DNA of 64,000 bases from assembly GCF_021441885.1 (NCBI RefSeq), contig NZ_CP090438.1, positions 2,728,001-2,792,000 of the forward strand, read 5' to 3'. Positions 1 through 8,384 of the stretch are shown one piece after another. Below the pieces are notes generated by a model. It was given only the letters and a program-made list of their open reading frames with translations. It had not been told where the DNA came from and searched no databases. The translations under genes and the position numbers were made by a program. This DNA comes from Vibrio maritimus. GTDB lineage: Bacteria; Pseudomonadota; Gammaproteobacteria; Enterobacterales; Vibrionaceae. Every line of letters begins with the position of its first letter. Position 1 is the first letter of the stretch.

Positions 1-40
1 TATTTATCATAGCGCCAAGGAGTGATTTCAGACCTTGCAT
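1..40 (-). CDS. 5' end of an unidentified gene running off the window
   Basis: An ATG at 40-38 on the minus strand is preceded by a very strong Shine-Dalgarno (AAAGGAGG, six bases upstream). The visible residues are MQGLKSLLGAMIN, after which the window ends. The strong ribosome site makes a real start likely, but 13 residues are too few to name a family. It diverges from the epimerase-like gene at 315. Confidence 0.5.
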   Translation of the reverse strand, partial: MQGLKSLLGAMIN

Positions 41-314
41 GGTGCACCTCCTTTATCCAGCTTTCACTAATATAATCATGGCAAAGATAAGTGTAAGAAA
101 ATGTGACACAAGTGACACTGTCGATGCTCACCTTTACCAAGTCACGTTTTTGTGAACCAAACCCGCTGTGCTACATATATAACTGGGCCAAATAGGCCAA
201 AATACGCAGGATAGATCAGTTAGTTAATTCCCTGATTCGTTGCTATATTTAAACCCAAATGCCCGAGATGAGGCGTGCCGTGTGTAGCCGTTCGCTACCG
301 GAAGAGGAGAGACA
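41..314. promoter_or_regulatory. divergent intergenic region
   Basis: This 274-base gap separates the minus-strand start at 40 from the plus-strand start at 315 and should carry both promoters. It is AT-rich and includes a GGCC-AAATA-GGCC inverted repeat near 185-197 and TGTGACACAAGTGACACT near 102-119. I cannot assign a regulator to either, and I see no ORF. Confidence 0.3.
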
Positions 315-1229
315 ATGAAGCTGTTATTAACCGGCGGGACCGGCTTTATCGGAAGAGAGTTACTCAAGCATCTCACCACCCATAGTGTGACTCTGCTTAC
401 CCGCGACATTGCCTCAGCCAAACGTACGCTAAACCACACTGACCTTGGCAACATTGACTACATAGAATCTCTCGACATCTATAACGACCTCAACGAGTTT
501 GATGCTGTTATCAACTTGGCAGGTGAGCCTATCGCCGATAAACGCTGGAGTGCAGAGCAAAAGAAGCGAATTTGCGATAGCCGTTGGAAGGTTACTGAGA
601 AGATCGTTGAGTTAATCCACGCTAGCACGAAACCCCCATCCACCTTCATCAGTGGGTCTGCGGTTGGGTACTATGGTGACCAACAAGACCACCCATTTGA
701 TGAAAGCTTAAAAGTACATCAAGACAACTTTGCTCATACCGTTTGTGACCGATGGGAAGAAATAGCGATGCGCGCGCAGTCTGATCAAACTCGCGTCTGT
801 ATCTTAAGAACCGGAGTGGTACTGGGGGATGGCGGCGGAGCGCTGGCAAAAATGATGTTGCCATATAAGCTAGGCGTTGGCGGCCCCATTGGCGATGGTT
901 CTCAGTATATGCCCTGGATCCACCTTCTCGATATGGTACGGGGTATAGTGTTCTTGTTAGAAACTGATCATGCCGTAGGTCCTTATAATCTCTGTGCTCC
1001 ACATGCGGTGTCTAACGCCACATTCAGTAAAACCCTTGCTAGTACACTCGGCAGACCCCATTTTCTCATGACCCCAAAATGGGCATTGAAACTGGCCATG
1101 GGTGAATCTTCTTGCTTGTTATTTGATAGCGTACGAGCCAAACCCAAAAAGTTAACGGAGATGGGCTTTAACTTCTCCTTTCCTCACATTGATACTGCAT
1201 TAAAAAACATCGTCAGTAACGCACGGTAA
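315..1229 (+). CDS. TIGR01777 family epimerase/oxidoreductase (YfcH-like)
   Basis: A 304-residue extended SDR/NAD(P)-dependent epimerase-like protein. The Rossmann glycine motif GGTGFIG is at residues 7-13, and a catalytic-type SGSAVGYYGD segment lies near residues 112-121. The C-terminus carries the DUF1731-type tail (KWALKLAMGE onward). Family members are cytosolic, and their substrate is mostly unknown; older annotations call them a 'SulA homologue', which this sequence does not support. The ATG at 315 follows a good Shine-Dalgarno (AGGAGA, 304-309). An SDR gene follows 65 bases later and may be cotranscribed. Confidence 0.9.
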   Translation: MKLLLTGGTGFIGRELLKHLTTHSVTLLTRDIASAKRTLNHTDLGNIDYIESLDIYNDLNEFDAVINLAGEPIADKRWSAEQKKRICDSRWKVTEKIVELIHASTKPPSTFISGSAVGYYGDQQDHPFDESLKVHQDNFAHTVCDRWEEIAMRAQSDQTRVCILRTGVVLGDGGGALAKMMLPYKLGVGGPIGDGSQYMPWIHLLDMVRGIVFLLETDHAVGPYNLCAPHAVSNATFSKTLASTLGRPHFLMTPKWALKLAMGESSCLLFDSVRAKPKKLTEMGFNFSFPHIDTALKNIVSNAR

Positions 1230-1294
1230 TGCTTGCTACTCCCTATGAACTGTCGGTAAGGTAGATAGAAATAAATCATAGGGTTAGCTTAGTA

Positions 1295-2122
1295 ATGGCA
1301 AAGTCAGTTCTTATCACAGGGTGCTCAAGTGGCATCGGTTATGTCGCCGCGCACGCGCTGAAAAAGCAAGGATATCAAGTCATCGCCTCTTGTCGAAAAG
1401 ATGCCGATGTCGCACGCCTTCAGAAAGAAGGTTTAACCTGTATCCAGCTTGATCTTGCCGATCCTAAAAGTATTAAACTTGCTGTACAGAAAACCCTCGC
1501 ACTCACAGAAGGAAAGCTTTACGGTCTTTTCAACAATGGTGCATATGGACAGCCAGGCGCACTAGAAGACCTACCTACCGAGGCACTTCGAGCTCAATTT
1601 GAAGCCAATGTGTTCGGATGGCATGAACTCACCAAGCAAATACTACCTATTATGCGAGCTCAGGGTGAAGGGCGTATCATCCAGAATAGTTCGGTATTAG
1701 GCTTTGCCGCCATGAAATATCGAGGCGCATACAACGCTTCAAAGTTTGCTCTCGAAGGCTGGACCGATACGCTTCGACTCGAGTTGTATCAAACTGGGAT
1801 CCATATCTCTTTGATTGAACCCGGCCCTATCGAGACACAATTTAGAGCCAATGCAAAGCGCGCCTTTCTTGAATGGATTAATGTCGAAACAAGCGCTCAT
1901 CGGGCACAGTACGAGCAGCAACTCAGCCGTTTATCGGCAGATGCATCTGGCAATCAATTCGTGCTGCCGCCAGAGTCTTGTATTCCACCATTGCTGCATG
2001 CACTTGAGTCAAACACACCAAAGCTTCGTTATCGTGTGACCACGCCAACAAAAGTATTTGCCGTACTAAAACGGATCCTTCCAAGCAAGTGGTTAGATCC
2101 TATTCTGCGAAAAGCCGCATAA
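1295..2122 (+). CDS. short-chain dehydrogenase/reductase (YbbO-like)
   Basis: A classical SDR oxidoreductase of 275 residues, predicted cytosolic and NAD(P)-dependent. The cofactor motif TGCSSGIG is at residues 8-15 and NNGAYG at 80-85. The catalytic Ser133 and the YNASK pair (Tyr146, Lys150) are all present, so the enzyme should be active. Its position just upstream of the ybbN and qmcA homologues mirrors the ybbO-ybbN-qmcA neighbourhood of E. coli. The substrate cannot be read from the sequence; members of this group reduce aldehydes or ketones. Confidence 0.9.
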   Translation: MAKSVLITGCSSGIGYVAAHALKKQGYQVIASCRKDADVARLQKEGLTCIQLDLADPKSIKLAVQKTLALTEGKLYGLFNNGAYGQPGALEDLPTEALRAQFEANVFGWHELTKQILPIMRAQGEGRIIQNSSVLGFAAMKYRGAYNASKFALEGWTDTLRLELYQTGIHISLIEPGPIETQFRANAKRAFLEWINVETSAHRAQYEQQLSRLSADASGNQFVLPPESCIPPLLHALESNTPKLRYRVTTPTKVFAVLKRILPSKWLDPILRKAA

Positions 2123-2491
2123 AAAATGATCATTTGTAATTTTAGTGTCACAAACAAACATTATATTGTTCACCGTGGTTAAACCACATAGCGCATCAAA
2201 GCCCTACTTTACTTGATGCCCGCAATAAATGACTCACAGCATTCACGTGGATTACAACGAAAATGACGCTAAATCAGCTTAACTGGTTAGCTGTGGGGGT
2301 TACACTAGCTTACTTCGTAATGTTCTAGACACCTTTGCTTGCTACCGTTCTGGAATCCATTAACGCCGCGTTCTCGGACGCGGCGTTTTGGCATCTAAAA
2401 TCCCCGTTTCTCACCGCATAACCTTGAATTTTCTGTCATTGATACCAATCTTGAAAGGATAACGATAGAAATCACCAACAAGGAACACGCA
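2123..2491 (+). ncRNA. candidate small RNA or long 3' UTR
   Basis: No ORF is visible in this 369-base gap. It ends in a strong hairpin with a T-run (2362-2390), leaving about 240 bases between the SDR stop and the terminator. Internal pairings are possible, for example CACAGC near 2236 with GCTGTG near 2290, and TTAC-TTC-GTAA near 2311. This could be an independent small RNA, a 3' UTR-derived RNA or only a long UTR. I do not recognise a known Vibrio RNA in it. Confidence 0.3.
2362..2390 (+). terminator. rho-independent terminator
   Basis: AACGCCGCG (2362-2370) pairs perfectly with CGCGGCGTT (2379-2387), followed by Ts. It terminates whatever is transcribed from the SDR side, upstream of ybbN. 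Confidence 0.85.
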
Positions 2492-3346
2492 ATGCAACCT
2501 GCGACCATTGTGGACTTAAACGAACAGAACTTTCGCCAAGTATTAGAAGGCTCAATGACCGCTCCCGTGCTCATCCATTTCTGGGCACCAATGAGTGAAG
2601 AAAGCGCTCAGCTTATCCCATCGCTTAAAGCGCTCACCGAGCAATACGCAGGCGCTTTTACCCTAGCACTACTTAACTGTGAAGAGCAGCAAGCCATTGC
2701 CGGTCAGTTTGGTGTACAAGCGCTACCAACGATCGCTCTGTTTGTGAACGGCCAACCTGTTGATGGCCTTGGTGGTCCTCAGCCAATTGAGGCCGTAAAG
2801 GCAATGCTCGCTAAACACCTTCCGAGTGAGGATGAGTTAAATGCACGAAAAGCACTGGAGTTATCTCAGCAAGGTGAATACGAAGCTGCGATTAACCTTC
2901 TTGGCAGCTTATCTGATGAATACAAGCAAAAAGGTGAAATCAAATTAGCCCTTGCTCAGTGTTTACTGGAAACCAATCAATTTGATCTAGCGGAAGCGGT
3001 ACTGAACACCATTCCAATGGAGTACAAAGATAATTTCTATAAGAGTTTGATAGCCAAACTTGAACTCCATAAACAAGCAGCAGACAGCCCAGAGATCCAA
3101 TCTCTTGAAGCGGCTCTAAAAGCCACCCCTGAAGACCTTAAGATCGTTGCTGAGCTCGCCTTACAGTATCACCAAGTGAACCGTGACGAAGAAGCGCTTG
3201 AGCTTATGTGGACACCACTGAGCCGCGACCTAAACGCCCTTGACGGCGATCTTAAAAAGTCATTTATGGATATCTTATCGGCTTTAGGTCAGGGCAACCC
3301 AATTGCTGCAAAATACCGCCGTCAGTTGTATTCACTACTCTACTAG
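2492..3346 (+). CDS. ybbN: YbbN/CnoX chaperedoxin (thioredoxin-fold plus TPR)
   Basis: A 284-residue co-chaperone with an N-terminal thioredoxin fold (about residues 1-110) followed by TPR-like helices. The E. coli homologue (YbbN/CnoX) holds unfolding proteins after oxidative or bleach stress and passes them to DnaK and GroEL. The normal thioredoxin CXXC site reads APMSEES at residues 32-38 and has no cysteine, so the protein cannot act as a disulfide reductase. This fits the family, which is redox-degenerate. A terminator follows at 3372, so it appears to be monocistronic. Confidence 0.93.
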   Translation: MQPATIVDLNEQNFRQVLEGSMTAPVLIHFWAPMSEESAQLIPSLKALTEQYAGAFTLALLNCEEQQAIAGQFGVQALPTIALFVNGQPVDGLGGPQPIEAVKAMLAKHLPSEDELNARKALELSQQGEYEAAINLLGSLSDEYKQKGEIKLALAQCLLETNQFDLAEAVLNTIPMEYKDNFYKSLIAKLELHKQAADSPEIQSLEAALKATPEDLKIVAELALQYHQVNRDEEALELMWTPLSRDLNALDGDLKKSFMDILSALGQGNPIAAKYRRQLYSLLY

Positions 3347-3371
3347 CCGCTCACTATTTCATCATTAATAG

Positions 3372-3395
3372 AAGGGACCTTTGGGTCCCTTTTAT
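3372..3395 (+). terminator. rho-independent terminator after ybbN
   Basis: AAGGGACC-TTT-GGGTCCCTT hairpin followed by T residues, 25 bases after the ybbN stop. Confidence 0.85.
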
Positions 3396-3550
3396 CATAT
3401 TGGCATGACCAACAATGGTTAGCCTTGCGTATAAACTGCTGATACATTTGATAATTATCAATCGCAAAAATACACTTCATTACACATAAATGTCTCAACT
3501 AAACTGTATACTATTGAGAAGAAGTACATTTTTAATACAGGGAAATTGTC

Positions 3551-4486
3551 ATGGCTATTGATGCAATGATCACCATTGGCGGGTTTATACTCGTTGCCGT
3601 TGTCTTTATCGTCGCAGGTGTAAAAACCGTTCCGCAAGGTAACAACTGGACCGTAGAACGATTTGGGCGCTACACCCATACCCTCAAACCAGGCTTAAAC
3701 CTCATCATCCCCTTCATCGACAGTGTGGGTAACAAAGTCAACATGATGGAGCGAGTACTGGACATTCCACCGCAAGAAGTCATCTCACGGGACAATGCGA
3801 ATGTCGTGATTGACGCCGTCTGTTTCGTCCAAGTTGTCGATGCTGCAAAAGCGGCTTATGAAGTCAACGACCTAGAGCATGCGATCCGCAATCTAACCCT
3901 AACCAACATGCGTACCGTGCTTGGCTCTATGGAGCTCGATGAAATGCTCAGCCAACGCGATTCAATCAATACAAAACTGCTATCCATCGTCGATGAAGCA
4001 ACTAACCCTTGGGGTGTGAAGGTAACCCGCATTGAAATCCGCGACGTTCAGCCACCAGCAGACCTAACAGCAGCGATGAATGCGCAGATGAAAGCCGAGC
4101 GTAACAAACGTGCTGAGATCCTTGAAGCTGAAGGGGTTCGTCAAGCAGAGATCCTTCGCGCTGAAGGTCAGAAACAAGCGGAGATCCTCAAGGCAGAAGG
4201 TGACAAGCAGGCTGCTATACTTCAAGCAGAGGCTCGCGAACGTGCCGCCGAGGCCGAGGCAAGGGCAACGGAAATGGTATCGAATGCGATTGCACAGGGT
4301 GACATGCAGGCGGTCAACTACTTCGTCGCTCAAGGCTATACCGATGCTCTGAAATCTATCGGGCAAGCTGAAAATGGCAAGATCATTATGCTACCACTAG
4401 AGGCGACGGGGCTAATGGGATCCATTGCTGGCGTTGCCGAAATGTTTAATCAGTCCAAGGCAAGCAACAAAGAGGATAAAGCGTGA
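3551..4486 (+). CDS. qmcA: SPFH/stomatin-family membrane protein QmcA
   Basis: A 311-residue prohibitin/stomatin-type protein. One N-terminal membrane segment (about residues 6-26) is followed by the SPFH/Band-7 domain. An alanine/glutamate-rich coiled coil then repeats a unit of the form AEG-x-KQAEIL about five times (roughly residues 195-235). Family members form large ring oligomers in the inner membrane and are linked to FtsH and membrane quality control. Its stop overlaps the GTG start of the NfeD gene by 4 bases, the classic QmcA-NfeD pairing. Confidence 0.94.
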   Translation: MAIDAMITIGGFILVAVVFIVAGVKTVPQGNNWTVERFGRYTHTLKPGLNLIIPFIDSVGNKVNMMERVLDIPPQEVISRDNANVVIDAVCFVQVVDAAKAAYEVNDLEHAIRNLTLTNMRTVLGSMELDEMLSQRDSINTKLLSIVDEATNPWGVKVTRIEIRDVQPPADLTAAMNAQMKAERNKRAEILEAEGVRQAEILRAEGQKQAEILKAEGDKQAAILQAEARERAAEAEARATEMVSNAIAQGDMQAVNYFVAQGYTDALKSIGQAENGKIIMLPLEATGLMGSIAGVAEMFNQSKASNKEDKA

Positions 4487-4935
4487 TTGAATTACTCAGC
4501 CAAGTTAACTACTGGCACTGGTTAGCACTAGGATTACTTCTGCTTTGCGGTGAACTGCTTGGCACGGCTGGGTATATGTTGTGGCTTGGTATCTCCGCGA
4601 TGCTGGTCGGTATCGTGTTGGCGTTTGTTCCTATCAGCTGGCAGCTACAATGGGTGAGCTTTGGTGTATTCTCTCTCGCACTCACCTGGCTCTGGTGGCG
4701 TAAGCAGCACAAGGTCGATAAACGCTCCGATCAACAGCGAGACCTTAACCAAAAAGACAAACAGCTTCTCGGTCAAACGACCATTTTAGAAGAAGATATC
4801 AACCGCGGAAAATGCCGTATCAAACTTGGCGACACCTCGTGGTCAGCATACAGTGACCAGCCTTTGCCCTCGGGCACTATGGTCAAAGTGATAGATGTTG
4901 ATGGCATCACGCTACTCATTGAGAAAGTCGACTAA
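4483..4935 (+). CDS. NfeD family membrane protein (YbbK-like)
   Basis: A 150-residue partner of the SPFH protein. Two to three hydrophobic helices fill the first 70 residues (for example LALGLLLLCGELLGTAGYML), and a soluble OB-fold-like C-terminal domain of the NfeD type follows (about residues 90-150). It starts with GTG overlapping the qmcA stop (GTGA), which implies translational coupling. In the family the NfeD domain associates with the SPFH ring, and no catalytic serine-protease domain is present here. A terminator hairpin follows directly. Confidence 0.9.
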   Translation: MIELLSQVNYWHWLALGLLLLCGELLGTAGYMLWLGISAMLVGIVLAFVPISWQLQWVSFGVFSLALTWLWWRKQHKVDKRSDQQRDLNQKDKQLLGQTTILEEDINRGKCRIKLGDTSWSAYSDQPLPSGTMVKVIDVDGITLLIEKVD

Positions 4936-4944
4936 CCGCTTTTT

Positions 4945-4969
4945 AGAGCTCCTAGTATCTGGGAGCTCT
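4945..4969. terminator. bidirectional terminator hairpin
   Basis: AGAGCTCC (4945-4952) pairs with GGAGCTCT (4962-4969) between two convergent genes. T-rich sequence lies on both sides. It slightly overlaps the stop codon of the minus-strand gene. Confidence 0.7.
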
Positions 4970-5289
4970 TACTCTATAAGCGTGTAGGAATACGTTTTAC
5001 CTTTGGCTTTGAGACTACTCAAAGTTTGTCCCACACAACTATTTTTCGTGCTTTTGCTCGCTGCAGACACCAACCCTTTTCTATCCAGTTTAACAAACTG
5101 CTTCCCATCGCTACTTCGATAATAGACACTTTTATTCTCATTCTGATATTCGACAGAAAGGGTTAAAGCACCCGGGCGATATGGCTGACCGACCTCGCAA
5201 ACTATGATGTCAGGAAAGCCTTCAAACACGTCAGCAAAACTGAATTGTGATGCGCTACAAAGAGCGAATATGGTGAGAAATCGTCGCAC
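4969..5289 (-). CDS. small secreted protein of unknown function
   Basis: A 106-residue protein with a clear signal peptide (MRRFLTIFALCSASQFSFA then DVFEG), so it is probably periplasmic. I chose the GTG start at 5289 because GGAGGA lies about 4 bases upstream and the signal peptide begins there; a longer reading frame reaches 5319 but lacks this support. The mature part has two cysteines (one in VCEVGQPY, one in SCVGQTL) that could form a disulfide. I recognise no family. A 12-bp inverted repeat in the leader (5297-5337) reaches into the ribosome site. Confidence 0.7.
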   Translation of the reverse strand: MRRFLTIFALCSASQFSFADVFEGFPDIIVCEVGQPYRPGALTLSVEYQNENKSVYYRSSDGKQFVKLDRKGLVSAASKSTKNSCVGQTLSSLKAKGKTYSYTLIE

Positions 5290-5296
5290 ATATCCT

Positions 5297-5337
5297 CCGC
5301 TGTTTACTTGGAATAACAATAACCTAGTAAACAGCGG
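5297..5337 (-). repeat. 12-bp perfect inverted repeat in leader
   Basis: CCGCTGTTTACT (5297-5308) and AGTAAACAGCGG (5326-5337) are perfect inverse complements separated by 17 bases. The structure lies between the helicase stop and the small secreted gene, and its 5297-5298 end is part of that gene's GGAGG ribosome site. No T-run follows on the minus strand, so a translational or processing hairpin fits better than a terminator. Confidence 0.7.
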
Positions 5338-5363
5338 TGAAAAGTCTTCTCTTTTGGAAGGAA

Positions 5364-6560
5364 TTAATCTTGTTTTGGCTCGCGCTTGTGCTTCGGCACA
5401 TAGTTCAGAATAGAGATAGGTACCGGTTTTCTCGGGATGAAACCCTCAATCTCAACGCGCTCCAGAAGGTGTCCTAGTCGACTTTCAATCATACATAGAT
5501 TCTTGAAGTTATCTTTAGACACCAGAGACACCGCTTCACCTGCAGCATCAGCGCGACCGGTACGGCCGATTCGATGCACATACTCATCGGCAGGGTACGG
5601 GAGATCATAGTTGATAACGACAGGCAGGTTCTCAATATCAATACCGCGAGCGGCAACACCCGTTGCGACTAGATATTGGATCTCACCTGCTTTAAACGAC
5701 TCAATCAGTTGCTGACGGACCTTTTGATTACGCCCACTGTGGAAAGCTTCCGCTGCAATGCCGCGTTTCTCTAGTTGGCTAACAAGTTTGGCCGCACCGT
5801 GTTTGGTCTCGATAAAAATCAACGCCTGCTTCCAATCGTTAGTTTGCAACATGTGGCTAAGTAACGATGACTTCATATCTTTATCGACGGTCACGATCCA
5901 CTGCTTGATGTTGCTTTTCGAGGCACTATGTTTGGTAATCGAGATCTCTTCCGGATCGCGAATCGCCGATCTCGCTAACTCCCTAACTGGATTCGAAAGC
6001 GTGGCAGAGAACAAAAGGTTCTGTGCATCTTCTGGTACACGAGCGATGATTTTGTTGATGGCATCGATAAAGCCCATATCAAGCATCTTATCGGCTTCAT
6101 CCAGCACTAAAACTTGCAGCTCATCAAAATGAATAGCGCGCTGACCATAAAGGTCAATCAAACGACCCGGCGTGGCCACAACAATATCCACACCATCAAT
6201 CAGAGCTTGCTTCTGCGGCGCGTAATCAACACCACCAAACATGGCCATCGACTTAAGTGATAAATGTTGTGCGTAAGCCTCAATGCTTTGATTAACCTGC
6301 AGTGCGAGTTCACGGGTTGGAGTGAGGATAATCGCACGCGCGCGTTTTTTACGCTGCGTTTCACCTTGGCTCAGCATTTCAAGAATCGGCAAAACAAAGC
6401 TTGCGGTTTTACCCGTGCCAGTTTGCGCCGCCGCAATCAGGTTTTCACCTTTTAGGACAATCGGGATCGCTTTCGTTTGAATCGTGGTTGGCTTTTGGTA
6501 GCCAAGCGATGCTACTGCATCAAGAATAGGTTGGCTTAAGCCGAGTTTAGAAAAAGACAT
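5364..6560 (-). CDS. rhlE: DEAD-box ATP-dependent RNA helicase, RhlE type
   Basis: A 398-residue helicase starting at ATG 6560 (a GTG lies one codon earlier). All core motifs are present in order: Q-motif region (PTTIQTKAIP), motif I AQTGTGKT, Ia PTRELALQ, II DEAD within VLDEADKMLD, III SAT, and VI HRIGRTGR. It has only a short basic tail (KHKREPKQD), unlike RhlB or DeaD, which fits RhlE-like proteins that remodel ribosomal or messenger RNA in the cytoplasm. The exact subfamily name is inferred from motif style and length. Confidence 0.9.
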   Translation of the reverse strand: MSFSKLGLSQPILDAVASLGYQKPTTIQTKAIPIVLKGENLIAAAQTGTGKTASFVLPILEMLSQGETQRKKRARAIILTPTRELALQVNQSIEAYAQHLSLKSMAMFGGVDYAPQKQALIDGVDIVVATPGRLIDLYGQRAIHFDELQVLVLDEADKMLDMGFIDAINKIIARVPEDAQNLLFSATLSNPVRELARSAIRDPEEISITKHSASKSNIKQWIVTVDKDMKSSLLSHMLQTNDWKQALIFIETKHGAAKLVSQLEKRGIAAEAFHSGRNQKVRQQLIESFKAGEIQYLVATGVAARGIDIENLPVVINYDLPYPADEYVHRIGRTGRADAAGEAVSLVSKDNFKNLCMIESRLGHLLERVEIEGFIPRKPVPISILNYVPKHKREPKQD

Positions 6561-6639
6561 CACGAGTTCTCTTTATCAAGATGAAGACCCGCGCATTCTA
6601 TAGAGCTTGAGATTGATGCACAATGTTATTGACGTTTAA

Positions 6640-7521
6640 TCACAATATCGGCGAGACCTGAAGGTGACCCGTGGTCCAAAATACCCACCCTACCAGTAAA
6701 TAAAACGTCGCCAGCAAAACTCGTTTGCTTGCATCGCGCCAGAAACAGCGCTGTGGCGCTTGTGTCGATGCAGAAAAGCGCTCAGAGGAGTAATCCAGCA
6801 CTTTGCGACTGGTAAAGACCACGACGACTAAAGCGAGAAAGCTTCCCAAAAAACTGCAAACAACAAGAGCTGCGGCCAAGCTCCAGTTAAACCAAAGCAA
6901 CGTAAATAGCGCGATAAGCGACGTGCTCGTGCATGGTCTAAGTCCATACAAGAAGAGCCCTACTAGTGACGACTGTTCGCTAGGCGTACTGGTGGTCTCC
7001 TTCGCATTAGAGCGAAGCCACTGCTTTATCAATGCCACGATGAGCAATACGAGTAAGTACCCACCAAATAACTTCATGGCAACGCCAACCCATTGATTGA
7101 TTGAAGATACGTAGCCGAGTGACTGCCGATAGCCTAACGATAATACTTGGTTCGCGGCAATTACGACGCCTGCAGTGACCACACCTTGCATCACATTAAG
7201 TAGCAAGCAAGTACCGACAATCTTTGGCTTGCTGATCGACTCTGCTGATACAAGAAAAACTACTGCGCTTTTACCATGTCCTGGACCAAGGGAATGAACA
7301 AAACCGTACACAAAAGTAAACAAACACGTCAGTACTAGAGCCGTTCTGTCGCCTGTATCAATAAGATCGAAATAGTCAGATAAGCCTGAAAGCAACGTTC
7401 TTTGCGTAGTGACTAAGTACTGCCTGATAACATTCAGCTCGTTCACGACGCTGACCACCACAATCAATAACAGTGCGGCACCAACAAAAAAAAACCAGCG
7501 TTGCTTTGCGCTATGATCCAC
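6640..7521 (-). CDS. NicO/RcnA-type nickel/cobalt (or zinc) transporter
   Basis: A 293-residue inner-membrane protein with about six to seven hydrophobic helices. It carries the diagnostic HSLGPGHGKS motif in the third helix region and a second conserved GLRPCTSTS segment. NicO proteins move divalent metals (Ni, Co), either as exporters like RcnA or as importers. The gene overlaps the upstream DUF1007 gene by 11 bases, so the two are translated together. A Zur-like site ahead of the pair suggests a role in zinc or in metals taken up under zinc limitation. That is inference; substrate and direction cannot be read from the sequence. Confidence 0.88.
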   Translation of the reverse strand: MDHSAKQRWFFFVGAALLLIVVVSVVNELNVIRQYLVTTQRTLLSGLSDYFDLIDTGDRTALVLTCLFTFVYGFVHSLGPGHGKSAVVFLVSAESISKPKIVGTCLLLNVMQGVVTAGVVIAANQVLSLGYRQSLGYVSSINQWVGVAMKLFGGYLLVLLIVALIKQWLRSNAKETTSTPSEQSSLVGLFLYGLRPCTSTSLIALFTLLWFNWSLAAALVVCSFLGSFLALVVVVFTSRKVLDYSSERFSASTQAPQRCFWRDASKRVLLATFYLLVGWVFWTTGHLQVSPIL

Positions 7522-8134
7522 AGGATAGACTCACTCTTTGGCTAAAGTGACTGCCGAGATCATCATCACCAACATCATCGACACCAAGCGACATCGCATA
7601 ATCAATGATGTCTTGAGAAGGGGTTGGCGTGATTAACTCGTACTGACAGTGTGGATTGAGGGTTTCCCCTAAAGAAATAGTCGATCTATTTTGCCAAGAA
7701 ATATCGATGTAATAAGTGTTATCAAACACTTGGATATCCAACTCTTCCTTGGTCAAATCTACGTTTCTCGATAACGGCAGGGTAAAGTTCAGCACCATTC
7801 GCCGCCCTTGCCTGCTCAGTGAATACACTTCGGGAAGTCTAAATTTCAGTGGTGCGTTATTCGTATACAGGTAGGTAAAGTAGTGAGTGTTCAATAGATT
7901 CCGCATCAATCTTAACGCTTCCTTATGAGCACTCTCCTCATTATCAAAAACCGAGAAATCCCCATCAAGCGCATACGCACTTGAGAATGGGTCAAAGGTC
8001 CATGTCATCGTCAAACTCTCTACTTCAGTGCCGTCACCGTTTACCTTCAATTCATTGCCGATCCATGAATGAGGGTGTGCGTGAGAGAAGGCAGAGAAAA
8101 GCACAAGGAGCAGTAAAGAAAAATAACGCCGCAT
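7511..8134 (-). CDS. DUF1007 family periplasmic protein
   Basis: A 207-residue exported protein. The signal peptide ends at AFSHA, giving a mature N-terminus HPHSWIGNELKV; the His-x-His start is typical of DUF1007 and suggests metal binding. Members almost always sit directly upstream of NicO-type transporters, as here (11-base overlap with the next gene), and are thought to serve as a periplasmic partner. The mature chain has two cysteines near the C-terminus (HCQYE and LSCGS). Expression is probably metal-controlled through the operator-like sequence at 8193-8215. Confidence 0.88.
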   Translation of the reverse strand: MRRYFSLLLLVLFSAFSHAHPHSWIGNELKVNGDGTEVESLTMTWTFDPFSSAYALDGDFSVFDNEESAHKEALRLMRNLLNTHYFTYLYTNNAPLKFRLPEVYSLSRQGRRMVLNFTLPLSRNVDLTKEELDIQVFDNTYYIDISWQNRSTISLGETLNPHCQYELITPTPSQDIIDYAMSLGVDDVGDDDLGSHFSQRVSLSCGS

Positions 8135-8192
8135 AGAATGAATCTCTTGAAATTAGAGCAGTGCTGTCTTGTAAGCACTAGGATAATAACAA

Positions 8193-8215
8193 TAATCGTT
8201 ATGTTATATCATTTC
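8193..8215 (-). promoter_or_regulatory. candidate Zur operator upstream of DUF1007-NicO
   Basis: Read on the minus strand this is GAAATGATATAACATAACG then ATTA. It matches the gamma-proteobacterial Zur consensus (GAAATGTTATANTATAACA then TTTC) at 17 of 22 defined positions, and the znu site in this same window at 16 of 23. It lies 59 bases ahead of the DUF1007 start, a normal operator position. An overlapping AT-rich stretch (GATAATAACAATAATC, 8182-8197) is also weakly Fur-like, so Fur cannot be excluded. Confidence 0.55.
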
Positions 8216-8332
8216 AAAAGTAACAGTAAAACATTGATATTGTCAGAAGATGCTAATCAGTTCTTAAGGCAATTGGATGCAGACAAAATACGAAGACTAA
8301 ACGACAAATACGCGATAGTGACTTTGTTTTAA
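8201..8332 (+). CDS. possible 43-residue small protein
   Basis: An ORF from ATG 8201 encodes MLYHFKSNSK then a charged stretch including EDANQFLRQLDADKIRRL. The composition looks protein-like, but there is no convincing ribosome site and the start lies inside the candidate Zur operator. An in-frame ATG at 8138 would give 64 residues. It may be a remnant at the edge of the accessory region. Low confidence. Confidence 0.25.
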   Translation: MLYHFKSNSKTLILSEDANQFLRQLDADKIRRLNDKYAIVTLF

Positions 8333-8384
8333 ACTAGTGATGAGGTCGACTTGAGAAAGCCTGATAGAAAAAAGAGGGAGAAAA

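Noticed and set aside
102..119. CRP-like TGTGACACAAGTGACACT
   Set aside because: Only one half-site resembles the consensus; the second half (TCACA) is missing.
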